DNA of 64,000 bases from Breviolum minutum Mf 1.05b.01. Lineage: Eukaryota; Sar; Dinophyceae; Suessiales; Symbiodiniaceae. Below the pieces are notes generated by a model. The model made no database searches. It was not told where the DNA came from and saw only the letters and a list, made by a program, of their open reading frames with translations. This document shows positions 41,275-51,400 of the stretch, piece after piece; the first letter of the stretch is position 1, and every line of letters begins with the position of its first letter. The position numbers and the translations under genes were made by a program. The stretch covers positions 62,001 to 126,000 of the forward strand of contig DF239089.1 in assembly GCA_000507305.1 (NCBI GenBank), read 5' to 3'.

Positions 41275-41900
41275 ATATGAAACAAATTAATGTCAAAACC
41301 AATCCGAATCATTTTGATGATTTGAACAGGACAGTTAAAACCACAATATCAAAACACGTTCAATTCAGAATGGGTAATGATAGAAAACAAACGAAATCAC
41401 CTTCGCCAAAAAAATCAAAAACGTAGGGGTTATGGTATCAAATCCATCCAACCAACCATTATTCAGAAAAGACTTTATTTTTTTGAGGGGGAGCATTGAC
41501 GTGGCATCAAAAGTGAAAAAAACTTGGCAAAAAGGATGTGGTGAAATGTGCTGACATATCAAATAGTATTGATTGAACATTTGAAAAGGTAATGCCTATG
41601 AACATCTATACTAAGAATGCAGAACTTTAGATCTTTTGGGTAGCGATTTTGACAACATAAAATCATGACCAACTCACATCCAAACATCCAATTGGTGAGC
41701 TAAAAAATCCTCGCAAGAATCCTGGGAACTTCAAAATATGGACTAAAAATTGTCGCCCTAAATTGCATCTTTTGCCTCAATAGAATATGGATATCGCACT
41801 GGATGAAGAAATACAGGGTATTCACCATGTATTCACCCCAAAACCCATGAAAAAATGAAGGTTTTACACCCCCAATATATGGGTTATAACCCCTAAAAAT
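41275..41900. other. Stretch without a supported gene
   Basis: A/T-rich. The minus frame at 41365-41580 lacks bias. Confidence 0.4.
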
Positions 41901-41903
41901 GAA

Positions 41904-42000
41904 CTAGGTGGTGGTTTCAACCCACTTGAAAATGTTAGTCAAGTTGGATCATTTCCCCAGGTAGGGGTGAAAATAATAAATGTTTGAAACCACCACCTAG
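41904..42000. repeat. Palindromic element family A, best-formed copy
   Basis: 17-bp perfect arms CTAGGTGGTGGTTTCAA and TTGAAACCACCACCTAG. Symmetrical GT...AG ends on both strands. Confidence 0.95.
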
Positions 42001-42203
42001 TGAAGCTTGTGGGTTCCCATGGGTTTTTTAGTATTCACCCCTTTCTTTGCATGACCACATGTGACGAACTCCAGCGGGCATTCCGAGTTACAACTGCCAC
42101 CTTTTTCTATGAGAAAACTCCCCAAGGTAACAGCCTTTGTAAAGTTGGCAAATCATGGGTCATGGTCCTAAGGATTCCTATAAAACTAATAAAACTAACA
42201 TAA
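42001..42203 (+). CDS. Weak exon-like frame after a family A element
   Basis: Begins directly after the TAG of the element: LVGSHGFFSIHPFLCMTTCD, then ELQRAFRVTTATFFYEKTPQ and GNSLCKVGKSWVMV. 31 of 60 codons are R-first. If the element were an intron this would be the next exon. Confidence 0.3.
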
Positions 42204-42521
42204 AACTAACATCAAAAAAAGGAGAGTGAGTCAAATTGTTCATCATTGACGCGAGATGTTGCAAATAAGGCTGAATAATTGTTTAAAACAAATCCTTGAA
42301 AAAAACAAACGCTAGGAAACGAGCGGTTCAAATTGGGAAGAGTTCACGATTTGACACTGCTACAAACATCTCAAACATCTCCACAAAACATCGAGGCACT
42401 GTAAGATGCCAAGAAATCTAGCCCTTGCATCACTCCATCTCCAGTTTTAGCACAGCAGGGCTGAAGGTGTACACGCGTCTGCCTTTATCCAAGCGAGATC
42501 TCGGAAACGCGGCTTAAAGGC

Positions 42522-42674
42522 AGGCACCAAAAAGTTTCAGGTACCCAAAATGGAAGAATCCTGAACCAACTTATGTTCGGCGATTTTGGGGATGGTTTTT
42601 CCTTTACATAACCCGTATCCATACAGTTTATATAGGTGAGTAAGTCCATTTTAGGTACCTGAAATGTTTGCTGA
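42522..42674. repeat. Palindromic element family I, copy 2
   Basis: GCACCAAAAAGTTTCAGGTA ... TTTTAGGTACCTGAAATGTT. Confidence 0.8.
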
Positions 42675-42821
42675 TTCAGGGTATGTTGAAACCATGTAAA
42701 TGACCTCATTTCTTTTTCAACTCTTATTTAAAATGGGCAGTTTTTTTTGTTCCAGAAGATCGGAGATCTGTGCTTTTTGGTGTCCATTTTCAGTTGAAAC
42801 CATGGTCACTTCAGAAAGCCC

Positions 42822-43196
42822 ATGCTCTTGCTGACGACCATGGTGTATGTCAACAGGCGTAACCAAACAGCTTTACATGGGGGGGGGGGGGCTACATGTG
42901 CTTCTGGAACTTCTGGTAGCTGGCTGTTCCATATTTTGAAAGAAAATTATATAGATTTAGTTCATGGCTGCTCCCAAGCATGTCGTTTTCAGCACGTCTT
43001 TTTTCCAAAAAGGTCTGTGACATTTTTCTCAAACACACCCGGCCCTAACCACAATTGCAGCCGACCCAGTCACCTTGCCAACCGGTTTAACTGCAAGCGT
43101 TCAATGATTTCCTGGTGCAAGTCGACTCACGGTAGCTGCAAAAAGCGTTCCAGAAGTCGCCGAATTTTTAACACGTTACAAAAACTGGATTCTTAG
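42822..43196 (+). CDS. Weak ORF, basic Cys-rich C-terminus
   Basis: 124 codons across a G10 tract. The C-terminal part reads NRFNCKRSMISWCKSTHGSC then KKRSRSRRIFNTLQKLDS. R-first codons are just under half, so coding is doubtful. Confidence 0.2.
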   Translation: MLLLTTMVYVNRRNQTALHGGGGATCASGTSGSWLFHILKENYIDLVHGCSQACRFQHVFFPKRSVTFFSNTPGPNHNCSRPSHLANRFNCKRSMISWCKSTHGSCKKRSRSRRIFNTLQKLDS

Positions 43197-43316
43197 AAGG
43201 AACCTATAGGTCTTTTAATGTTTTTTTTCACGACCTCCCTACTAACACGCCTTACTTTCTGGGGTGGGTTACTGACTGTCCGTCATGGGGAAGGTACCTT
43301 GAAGAGCCATAGATTT

Positions 43317-43620
43317 TTAAGTAGTTGGGTAGGCATCATGTTCCTTTGGAGCTTCTGCTAGCTCCGTTTTGGCTCCCTTCCAATAACAAGATGAGGTAAT
43401 GTTGTCGGTGGAATATTGTAGGACATCTCGGAGTATACGAGGCCATTTTTGATGCTTGGCAGGGGTGGTTCTTCGGTTGGTGGTGGGTGACCACTGTTCA
43501 CTATTCCCGTCCATTCTTCCAGAATTGGTCATTTGTAATCTAATTATGGGGGCAATGCCCCTGATTGCTTGTTTGTTTTCATCCAGTTCACAAAGGTTGC
43601 TTGTAACAAAGGTTTTCTCA
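43317..43620 (-). CDS. Candidate exon 3 of a minus-strand gene
   Basis: The minus frame reads EKTFVTSNLCELDENKQAIR, GIAPIIRLQMTNSGRMDGNS, later RILRDVLQYSTDNITSSCYW and KTELAEAPKEHDAYPTT, stopping at 43317. 66 of 101 codons are R-first. There is no in-frame ATG at the start, and the first AG (CTGAG|AAAACC) may be the acceptor. It lies in line with two more minus exons to the right. Function unknown. Confidence 0.5.
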
Positions 43621-43872
43621 GCCAAATGTCAACCACTGGTTGCTTCATCCCACAAGAAGAAATCAACAGTTCATTTGCGTTTCTTCTTTGGTTTTCTGGT
43701 TTTAAATGAGAAAACTATAATACTTTGGTTTCTGGTGCACTTCCATTTTTTCCAATACCTTTTCGATTCATGATCCAAGCCGAACCCCCTAAACCAAGAC
43801 TAGTCACAACATCTAACAACGACAACATGTCAGCATGGTCGACAAGCATCTGTCATTGTCATATGTTTAGGC

Positions 43873-44058
43873 TCATGCATGAAGTTCACAAAGAACAAGA
43901 AAGGCACAGCAGCTTGATTCTCCATCAAACCGTCCCTCACTAAGTTCAACCTCAGATTTGCACCAGAAAAAAGGCAGGATGACTACAATCATTTCACCAA
44001 TCCGCATGTTCAGGCCATTTTGGGAGTCCGTTTCCCTTACATTCATCACATATATCAT
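43873..44058 (-). CDS. Candidate exon 2 of the same minus-strand gene
   Basis: The minus frame reads MNVRETDSQNGLNMRIGEMI, then VVILPFFWCKSEVELSEGRF and DGESSCCAFLVLCELHA. 34 of 55 codons are R-first. It mixes a hydrophobic strand with acidic loops. Exact splice sites not resolved. Confidence 0.45.
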   Translation of the reverse strand: MIYVMNVRETDSQNGLNMRIGEMIVVILPFFWCKSEVELSEGRFDGESSCCAFLVLCELHA

Positions 44059-44267
44059 TAAAGTTTTTACGTGATGGAACCGGCGGGATGGTCACGAGTC
44101 ATGACATGTTTTGCTCACATGTTTTTCACCAACTTCAAAAAACCACTGTAAAATTTCTCAAGGAATCTTTTGCAATACTTGTCTTTAGGTGACTTTCAAC
44201 CGAATTTTAGTGGTGGTGGGTTTACCGGGCCTTTCGACCGTACTAGATCCAGAGAGTCACCCCCAAT

Positions 44268-44564
44268 TCACCCTTGTTGAAGATGATGCTTCACTACCAG
44301 GTATGTAGTAGCTGAATTTGGGGAGCCCCGCCGTGACGGAACCCGTGGAACGGTGGGGGGAAGGCCCGCAACTGCGTTTTTTCTCGGACAAAAGGGACTG
44401 CGCTTTGTATGTTTTTTTTTTGTGTCCCCTTGGAAACAGGTGAAACTAAGAAACAGGTCTTCGGCATCCTCCATGTCCAGTTCCGAGTGAACTCCAGAAA
44501 GGCCAGAAATCATAAAAATGACCATGTCGGTACCCTTAGTCCATCGGGAATCAGTTTCCAACAT
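44268..44564 (-). CDS. Candidate exon 1 of the same minus-strand gene
   Basis: ATG at 44564 begins MLETDSRWTKGTDMVIFMIS, then GLSGVHSELDMEDAEDLFLS FTCFQGDTKKK. 33 of 50 codons are R-first and 18 start with G, dropping after TKKKH. A donor-like CAAG|GGTGAA lies at the end. A plus-strand exon with good acceptor (TGTCCCCTTGGAAACAG) and donor (CATG|GTAAAC) competes at 44449-44581. Confidence 0.45.
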   Translation of the reverse strand: MLETDSRWTKGTDMVIFMISGLSGVHSELDMEDAEDLFLSFTCFQGDTKKKHTKRSPFCPRKNAVAGLPPTVPRVPSRRGSPNSATTYLVVKHHLQQG

Positions 44565-44599
44565 CTTCCAAGCAACATGGTAAACACAAGGACCTGCAA

Positions 44600-45650
44600 A
44601 AGTTTTTTTGATTTTTTCTTGGTGGGGAATTAGATGTTTCTGCCATATTTTGGTAAAGGAATTCTTACCATTTGCCTTGTTTGTGCCATCTTAGATGTGG
44701 GTTTTAATGTGACTTAGCGATCCTCTCTGTATAAAAATCGTGGAATATTGTGGAGATCCCGCACTTCAGCTTCATTGTTTTTGCCGCTACCATCCTGACA
44801 AAAAGGGATGATATACCTTAAATCTTCATCCTTCGCCCAGATTTAATAGGATGCAATGTTCAGATTTGCTTAGAAACCTCTCTGTCTAAGGGAACTTGAA
44901 CCAATCGCCCCCTGAAAAAGCACACTGTCAAATTTCAATCCGATTTTTCGCTGGCTCATCAGAGCTGAAATTCATGAAAACTCGGGTAACTTGATGGATA
45001 AGGAGCTGCACCTGTTGGAATTTGTCAGTTTCCTATTGGACATATGAAAGGGATGTTCATTGTTCTATGCCAGTTTCCCATGAAAGTCAAAGAGGCGTAT
45101 GTGCAAAAATAAAAACATGTTATTAGTGAGATGATCATCGCCCAATTCGTCGGCTTGTTAGCCAAATGGTACTTACGTGTTGCTTCGCAATAAATATTAA
45201 TCATATACCCATGAGATCTATTATGGTACATTTAACTACATGTACCATATACATCAACCTAAAAAAATAGGTGTATATTTTTAAAATTTATACCTGAATC
45301 CTCCAAGGGTGTGAAATTTGAGCCCCTTAACCACCAAAAACAGACTCAGGGGCTGAAATTTGACACCCTTGGACGGTCTAGGTATATATATATATAAACA
45401 TCTACTTACTTTCATCCAGTTGGGACATGTCAGCTGCTTTCCGAAATTTTGAAGTTTTGAAGCCAAGGTGCTGGTAGGTAGTGTCTGACCAAGGGTCGCA
45501 TTTTACTACGTAGACCCAAGTCCCAGACCGTGAAGTCCTGCGTTTTAAAAAAGCTCGAGATGAAAAAAATCCAGGAAAATCCCACGAGTACTGACTGAAT
45601 CCCCACCAAAAAAGGGGATGAACTTAACTAAATTATAGCGAATCTTGGTT
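44600..45650. other. Stretch without a supported gene
   Basis: Contains an unclassified inverted pair near 45296-45378 (CTCCAAGGGTGTGAAATTTG ... GAAATTTGACACCCTTGGAC), which is a clear short palindromic element outside families A-M. Confidence 0.4.
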
Positions 45651-45674
45651 TAACACATGTTTTTTCCCAAAATA

Positions 45675-45833
45675 ATGTTGCTTTTGGAGTGGATGACCGG
45701 ACGACTACAGGTCTTCGGGACCCTGAACATCTCCATCGCTCCGGGTGGCCTTTCGTCCATGGGTGAAGGTTTCAACATTGAAGCCAACGGTTGGTATAGT
45801 AGTCAGATTCCTCAGTTGAAAAAAATGAACTAT
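45675..45833 (+). CDS. Candidate exon interrupted by a family J element
   Basis: The plus frame reads LLEWMTGRLQVFGTLNISIA, then PGGLSSMGEGFNIEANGWYS SQIPQLKKMN. 30 of 50 codons are R-first. The frame then enters the family J palindrome. Function unknown. Confidence 0.4.
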
Positions 45834-45954
45834 ACTGGGATGTCCATGGCACTTAGTAACTGGGTTATAACCCCTATATAAGGGTTATAAGTTCCTTAAG
45901 TAGATTATAAACCCACTTACTAACTAGTTACTAACTTCCATGGACACCCCCGTA
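45833..45954. repeat. Palindromic element family J, copy
   Basis: TACTGGGATGTCCATGGCAC ... TAACTTCCATGGACACCCC. Confidence 0.85.
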
Positions 45955-46009
45955 ACCCTTACAAGGTGGGCCCCCCACCAGGTAGGATTAGGGTAGGTGG
46001 AACAGCAAT

Positions 46010-46275
46010 TCAAAACTAAGATAGTTTTCAGGAGGATACTTGCTTTCATGGTGGCGGACGGCAAACACATGAGCACACACACACACACACACCACATGAT
46101 ATAGACATAAAGAAAAACTTGCACGCGTGTTGGGGCTGCTTGAAACGTTTGAGCTAAGATTCCACTCAAGAATAATGTGGTGTAAGTTTTCACACCGTTG
46201 CTTACTTCTTTCAGTGTTTGAATATAATGAAGCCTTAAATGGGTCATTTGAACCCTGCTTAAGCTCCCAAAACAA
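46010..46275 (-). CDS. Weak exon-like frame
   Basis: The minus frame reads LKQGSNDPFKASLYSNTERS, KQRCENLHHIILEWNLSSNV with 27 of 50 R-first codons, then runs into an AC repeat (46072-46092). Low G-first content argues against it. Confidence 0.22.
46072..46092. repeat. AC microsatellite
   Basis: (AC)10. Confidence 0.9.
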
Positions 46276-46350
46276 ACGTCACCTTTCTCAGCTAGAATGA
46301 TTGGAGGTAAGAATGGCTTCCTGACGCTGGAGGTAAGATCTTAGTTCGTT

Positions 46351-46445
46351 GTTAGCTGATTCAACCCATTTGAAACCTGCTAGTCAAATTGGAACATTTC
46401 CCCGAATTGGGGTAAAAATAAAAACTATTTGAAACCACCACCTAG
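46351..46445. repeat. Palindromic element family A, copy with damaged left arm
   Basis: GTTAGCTGATTCAACCCATT ... ATTTGAAACCACCACCTAG. Confidence 0.85.
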
Positions 46446-47355
46446 ATAGTTTGCAAAGACTTGAAATCCGCAATACCTATTCCTAAACCATCGATGCATG
46501 GTATATGGTATCTACTGCCGGAAAGCAAAAACAATTGTAGGTATTTCTGCCCGTGCACATTCATTTTCAATAGGACTGCAACTCGAACAGTCAATCACGT
46601 ATTTCATCGCATGGATGCCTTTCAATTGTCGTTAAACCAAATTTGTCATGGCTCTATCCATTTCCAAACAACCGTGACGTCATTTTGGTGTTATCATTTT
46701 CATCTCATTCTTAGTCTCACCCACTACCGGTGATGATCAGTTCAGTTTCCCTCCTCAATGTATGTCTTATCATACTATCATGCGTCATACCTTGCGCTTG
46801 TACAGGATTTCCCCGAATCAATCAACAGGCCAACAGGTTAAACGCTTTTAACGTTTTAACAAACAAAGAACCTGAAGCATCTGGAAATCAATCCTACAAC
46901 TAACCACAAGCAGGTCAAACGGAAGTGGAGGGTCAACAAAAACACTGGGAATTTTAGTTTGAGTCTCTACCAGTTAGAGGAGAAACAAAAACTGAGATTT
47001 TTGATGTGGCAATATAGTTACCGTAAGTTGTAGGAGAAAAACATCCATCAAATTTGCTTCAATGTCATGCTTTTTCAGAGGTGTGGAAAACAAGGAAGAT
47101 GCCAGGAAGAAAAAAAAACTACCTTGTTCCATTGGCCATGGCTACACTGCTACACCACCCTCCCCATGAATCGAACCGGAAACTTCAATCAACCTTTTAT
47201 GCACCCTAATATGTTGCAGGGAAATGTTCATATTTGAAAAAACCCACCGTTTCTTTTTTGGGGTTTAAACGCAAAAAAAATATCATCATAAAACTCACTC
47301 AAACTTGGGCCAAGTTTCTGATCAAAACCCAGCTTGAGACCGTAGAGCAAACCTG
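46446..47355. other. Stretch without a supported gene
   Basis: A plus ORF at 46461-46733 is Cys/His/Phe-rich without bias. Nothing else is visible. Confidence 0.35.
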
Positions 47356-47519
47356 AATCAAGCTAGCCCAGCTGGTGAAAAGTACTTGCAAACCTGAAAT
47401 TTAAGATGTAACCCTGAAAATGCACCTGCTGCATAAAGAGGAGACGCAGGAAATGAACAAAAACCATAGGTTTTCTTAGTTGTTTGGTGTGTTTTAGCCT
47501 TCCATTGTGGGGGGGGGTA

Positions 47520-47655
47520 GCAATATGAAGCCGAAATGAATGTTAACCCTGTGTTTAAGTCCAGCAGGCCATCGAAGTAACAAACCGGGCGGGTTGACAT
47601 TCGTCTCACCCACCCATGATGGCAGTTGAAGGTGAATTTCTCCTGATCTCCTAAC
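47520..47655 (-). CDS. Weak exon-like frame
   Basis: The minus frame reads GDQEKFTFNCHHGWVRRMST, RPVCYFDGLLDLNTGLTFIS. 21 of 43 codons are R-first. An acceptor-like TTATAG lies just upstream. Confidence 0.28.
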
Positions 47656-47663
47656 CTATAATG

Positions 47664-47776
47664 CACATCCCCCCCCAAAATGAACACTTTGAACCTCCAC
47701 AATCAGCCAGTAGAAAAGGAACATGTTCTTCCAAACCTCTATGACTTTGGGTTCAACATCTTAATTTTTCAGGGTG
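47664..47776. repeat. Palindromic element family C, copy
   Basis: ACATCCCCCCCCAAAATGAA ... TTAATTTTTCAGGGTGTTAT. Close to 54041-54165. Confidence 0.6.
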
Positions 47777-47887
47777 TTATTCCAAGCTCCTGGTGGTTTG
47801 CTTTTATGCCTTGCAAAGACGAAGTCGAGCATCGAAGTTTCAGGAGGAAAAACACAAATCCGCACGAATTTTTTAAAAAAAAATGTT

Positions 47888-47975
47888 AACAAACCTTATG
47901 ATGGTTAATAACCCTTCAATAAGGCCCCCTATTTCTTGAAGGTGGTTGCATTGGGTGGTTTTGGGGGGAGTACTC
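47888..47975. repeat. Palindromic element family K, partial copy
   Basis: AACAAACCTTATGATGGTTA with AAGGCCCCCTATTTCTTG and GGGGGGAGTAC. Confidence 0.55.
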
Positions 47976-48048
47976 CCCCAAACTTCCCGGATGCTTCCAA
48001 CACCGGCCGTTGGGATGAGGCCAAGATTGGACATGTTTGCGTTTTTGC
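47974..48048 (-). CDS. Candidate short exon between elements A and K
   Basis: Minus strand: acceptor TTTTGGTTGACTACAG ends at 48049, then KNANMSNLGLIPTAGVGSIR EVWGS. 19 of 25 codons are R-first. Short, so moderate confidence. Confidence 0.35.
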
Positions 48049-48080
48049 CTGTAGTCAACCAAAAATGAAAAGGATGTTTT

Positions 48081-48186
48081 CTGGTTGGTGGTTGAACCAA
48101 CCCATCTGAAAAATATGCTCGTCAAAATGGGTTCATCTTCCCCAAATAAGGGGTGAAAATAAAAAGCATTTGAAACCATCACCTAG
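48081..48186. repeat. Palindromic element family A (GGTTGAACCAACC subtype)
   Basis: CTGGTTGGTGGTTGAACCAA ... ATTTGAAACCATCACCTAG. Confidence 0.9.
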
Positions 48187-48447
48187 TTTTGGTTTGATGC
48201 CCTTTTCATCTACAAATCTTACCCCAACTGTTGGACCAATCGGTAATTTCGGTCAGAAAGTCGTGTGGAAGAGTTTCGAATCTAAGTCTCTAGGGATCTT
48301 TAGGGTCTTTCTTCGGTGACATATGTTTAAGGATATTTAGAACCATCTTTCACGCCCTCATTAAACAGATATATAACAACTTCAAATCAACTGGATTTAT
48401 TTTGTGCCACGGGTCAAAAAAATCATGCTAAACATCACTGCATTAGG

Positions 48448-48560
48448 TGCCCCTTGTTGAACCAAGCCATTTGAAACAAATATGCTCGCCCAGCCGGATT
48501 CCTCATCTTCCCAAAATAATTGCGGGCGAACATAACCAACAATTTAAGCCACCACCGGGT
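48448..48560. repeat. Palindromic element family A, degenerate copy
   Basis: CCCCTTGTTGAACCAAGCCA ... AATTTAAGCCACCACCGGG. Confidence 0.6.
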
Positions 48561-48980
48561 GCTGCTAGGGCAAGGATTGGATTAGGGCCCTTGGTTGGGT
48601 AACAAAAAATAGGACTTTCCCAATATCACTAAACGCTCGAAATCGCGTATGTCGTATACCCATCTTGCCTTAATATACCCGAAAAAAACCCATGACATGT
48701 AGACTTGTAGATGATTTCTGTGTGATAAGCGATAACTATTACTATCTTTTAGAAACAACAACTCTTAAAATGAACCGAAACATTGAAGCCATCAAACCTT
48801 AAATCATCACAATCATCACAATCCAAAATCCATCAACGCTAATAACATGGCTCAATCATGGCTGGATGTTGAAGCCAAGGAAACATGTCTTTCCAGCAGC
48901 ATTGGGCCCTACCAGTAAGACCTGAGAAATCGGCTTGCACCCAACAACGGTCATCTTTGGAAACCTTTTTCAACAGCGAG
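48561..48980. other. Stretch without a supported gene
   Basis: Nothing visible. Confidence 0.4.
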
Positions 48981-48987
48981 AAATGTC

Positions 48988-49188
48988 ATGGATGTCTGTG
49001 ACTGTGGGGTAGTTGTTGGATATTTTTTGTCGATAAACAGCGGCCGGTATATACTAATACCGGCAAGAAAAACAGCGTTTCATAAACGGAGCCATGTGAC
49101 GGAAAAAACGCAGCAAATACTTGGATTCAGATGTGTTCCTATGCAGTTCCTGACCCAAAAAGCCGTGTTTTTTGCCCCGGCTTTTTAA
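48988..49188 (+). CDS. Candidate ORF or first exon
   Basis: ATG at 48988 begins MDVCDCGVVVGYFLSINSGR, then YILIPARKTAFHKRSHVTEK and FRCVPMQFLTQKAVFFAPAF, stopping at 49188. 38 of 66 codons are R-first and 19 start with G. Function unknown. Confidence 0.38.
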   Translation: MDVCDCGVVVGYFLSINSGRYILIPARKTAFHKRSHVTEKTQQILGFRCVPMQFLTQKAVFFAPAF

Positions 49189-49239
49189 AGAAATGTAGAT
49201 CAATGTCAAGATCAAAACGCAATCACTTTCAAGAATCAA

Positions 49240-49422
49240 ATGCACCCTTTAGATTCTGATGCCAAAATGGAGGTCTGGGTTGGGGGTATTCCCATATTTC
49301 CCCCTAAAAAACGGGCTTCTTGGGGGTTTAAACAGCGGGCCGGGGCCCTCCTTCCCAAGGGTAGCCCCCACCATTTTTCCCTATGTTTGAGGGTTTCTGT
49401 CAAACAAAGGGCACCTTTTTAA
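49240..49422 (+). CDS. Candidate exon
   Basis: The plus frame reads DSDAKMEVWVGGIPIFPPKK, then RASWGFKQRAGALLPKGS. 23 of 36 codons are R-first. It ends SVKQRAPF at 49422. It could be a later exon of the frame ending at 49188. Confidence 0.33.
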   Translation: MHPLDSDAKMEVWVGGIPIFPPKKRASWGFKQRAGALLPKGSPHHFSLCLRVSVKQRAPF

Positions 49423-49584
49423 GGCTTAAGAGCTAGGATCCGCCATCAATCTTTTGAATCTTGGGGTTTGAACATATTTTTCTTCAGCAACCTGGATATA
49501 TGTTCAATTTAGTGTAATACCTCATAGTAAGTACTGTACATACGTAAAGGAGACTGTAAAATCTATGAACCTATAAAATATATT

Positions 49585-49869
49585 TTAAAAATATCTTAGA
49601 CATATGAACTTCAAATTGTGAGCCGTTTGTTTGTTATCTATATCAAAACTAGCCTCTCCGAAACAAAAAATGGATGAACTAACTAAAACCACCTCACGAT
49701 GAACTTGCCTCTGAGAGACGCGTTTGTTGACATTAGCCCCTGCCAAGGTTTTTTTCAATATTTGAATACTTTGCCCCATGGCAAGGCCGTCGCGCAACCC
49801 CCCTTGGGTTTTTTGGGCTTGATACACTGAGGCTGCGTTTTGCAGGGCAGTGAGGAGAATATGTGTCAC
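49585..49869 (-). CDS. Candidate helical exon
   Basis: The minus frame is densest at 49689-49866: LTALQNAASVYQAQKTQGGL, RDGLAMGQSIQILKKTLAGA, NVNKRVSQRQVHRE before a donor-like GAG|GTGGTT. 31 of 51 codons are R-first and 18 start with G. It suggests coiled or helical structure. The tail after the donor (VSSSIFCFG...) is probably intronic. Function unknown. Confidence 0.48.
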   Translation of the reverse strand: MTHILLTALQNAASVYQAQKTQGGLRDGLAMGQSIQILKKTLAGANVNKRVSQRQVHREVVLVSSSIFCFGEASFDIDNKQTAHNLKFICLRYF

Positions 49870-49877
49870 TTACTCTT

Positions 49878-49958
49878 CCTTCCATGGAGGTGGAAAATTG
49901 GTGCGGAGTTTAAGAGTTTAATCCTCAAAATTCGCCGTTTTCCACTTCCATGATGGCA
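49878..49958. repeat. Palindromic element family M, copy 1
   Basis: CTTCCATGGAGGTGGAAAAT ... TTTTCCACTTCCATGATGG. Confidence 0.7.
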
Positions 49959-49973
49959 AAAAAAAATCATTGT

Positions 49974-50042
49974 CTAGTTGGTGGTTTCAACCCATTTGAA
50001 AAATATTAGTCAAGTTGGATCATTTCCCCAGGTAAGGGTGAC
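49974..50042. repeat. Palindromic element family A, left half only
   Basis: CTAGTTGGTGGTTTCAACCC up to CCCCAGGTAAGGGTGA. The right arm is missing. Confidence 0.8.
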
Positions 50043-50210
50043 AAGGTTGACATAAATAGCAACAAACATGCTGTTAAAGCCTGACTACTGGGACTCCCAG
50101 CTATTATGACCACAATCTTCGCGTTTGAATCACACGGTTGAGTAGAACAAGCAAAACATGTGGTTGCATGTATTTGAACAAAGTTGTTGGTGGTGATATT
50201 GGATACTGAT

Positions 50211-50290
50211 TACCTAGAACCCAACAAAACCTCTATTTTTCAAGGTCTTTTTCATGAAACCAAGGCCTTTTCTAATCAAACAAGCTTCAT
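50211..50290. repeat. Palindromic element family F, truncated copy
   Basis: Left arm TACCTAGAACCCAACAAAAC and the AAGGCC core. The right arm is lost. Confidence 0.7.
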
Positions 50291-50597
50291 CAAAGGATTC
50301 AAGATATTTCAAATAGTAATATACATGATGATGGTCATAACACAGTGAGGCTTAAAAACAAACACACCGTTCTTTCACAATAGATACCAGTTATCCTTGC
50401 AAAATCCCCCATGATTTTGCGGTCCGAATCCAAAAAAAACTCACATCTTCCAACCCCCCCGTGTTTCAGGGTTTTGGAACCTTTACTCTCCCAAAGTTGA
50501 ACCGGAGGGTGTGTACCCTGCCATGATTTCAACTTATTTGGGGGCGGTATAGCTTTATCATCCTGCCGACGGTAAAGCTACAATTTTTGTTTAGCCG

Positions 50598-50733
50598 TCA
50601 ACCCAGTTGGATGTTCATCGCCCATTCCTGATGTTCATCCACATCTTCAGCATCCTGATCCCCAAACAAAATCCAGTGGATTTCAAGTCCGCATGACGGG
50701 ATGTGAAGGGCAAAAGTGTTGTGGTCAAAGCCA
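50598..50733 (-). CDS. Candidate terminal exon, acidic
   Basis: The minus frame reads GFDHNTFALHIPSCGLEIHW, then ILFGDQDAEDVDEHQEWAMN IQLG and stops at 50598. 25 of 42 codons are R-first and 17 start with G. It follows a short GT-AG intron (50734-50797). Function unknown. Confidence 0.45.
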
Positions 50734-50797
50734 CTGTTTTTTTTTTGCGTGTAGTTGGCATAAGAAAAAAACATGTATTTTGTCTGTATGTACTTAC
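50734..50797 (-). other. Candidate short intron (64 nt)
   Basis: Minus strand: donor GTAAGTACATAC, branch-like ATGCCAAC, acceptor AAAACAG. Its length matches the 66-nt candidate at 4026-4091. Confidence 0.35.
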
Positions 50798-50837
50798 TGT
50801 AGTAATTTCTGGGTCTTTTGTCACTCCTGAAACGCAG

Positions 50838-50993
50838 GCAAGACGTGTTTGCGCAAGATGATAAAAAAAAACATTGGTCTGGTATGGTCTGGTTCACACA
50901 AATTATTTGTCCTTCATGGCGACAACACGTTTATCTTGAACAAAAACAACAACATAACACCAGCAGCACTTGAGTCATCAAAACCAACTGGTT
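50838..50993 (+). CDS. Candidate exon with strong acceptor
   Basis: Plus strand: acceptor TTTGTCACTCCTGAAACGCAG ends at 50837. The frame reads KTCLRKMIKKNIGLVWSGSH, then KLFVLHGDNTFILNKNNNIT PAALESSKPTG to TGA. 32 of 49 codons are R-first but few start with G, so A-richness may inflate the count. It sits against the minus-strand model to its left, so one of the two may be wrong. Confidence 0.3.
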
Positions 50994-51001
50994 GACTCTG
51001 T

Positions 51002-51269
51002 GAACCAGAATTGGTAGGCAAACAAAGGTCGGTCCCACAAATCCTCTGCTCAAAACAAATTATACACACTGGAACAAAGTCGAAGCAAAGGAAGGAGCAG
51101 GACAAAACAATGAAGGAGAAGTCAACGGAAGCAAATCATCATCATCAGAGTCAGGAATCCAAAAAAATGCCACTGTAGGGTGCGCAAGTGAAAGGGTTCC
51201 ACAAATTAGCAGGGATAAAGTCTTCTGTTGGAACCATGCTAAACTCTTGCTAGCTGGTTGCTGAACGTC
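51002..51269 (+). CDS. Candidate exon, Ser/Glu-rich
   Basis: About 89 codons open: KVGPTNPLLKTNYTHWNKVE, AKEGAGQNNEGEVNGSKSSS, SESGIQKNATVGCASERVPQ, ending HAKLLLAGC. 56 of 82 codons are R-first and 27 start with G. The minus strand is also open (51060-51314) but at 43% R-first. Function unknown. Confidence 0.42.
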
Positions 51270-51400
51270 GTCGTTTTGACCAGTTCCAGAAACATCAAGT
51301 GTTCGAATTTTGATTTATAGATTCAACATGATTTGGCTACATTCTGCACATATGAGTCACATATGACAAATCAAAGCCCTTCCCAAATAAAAAACAGATT

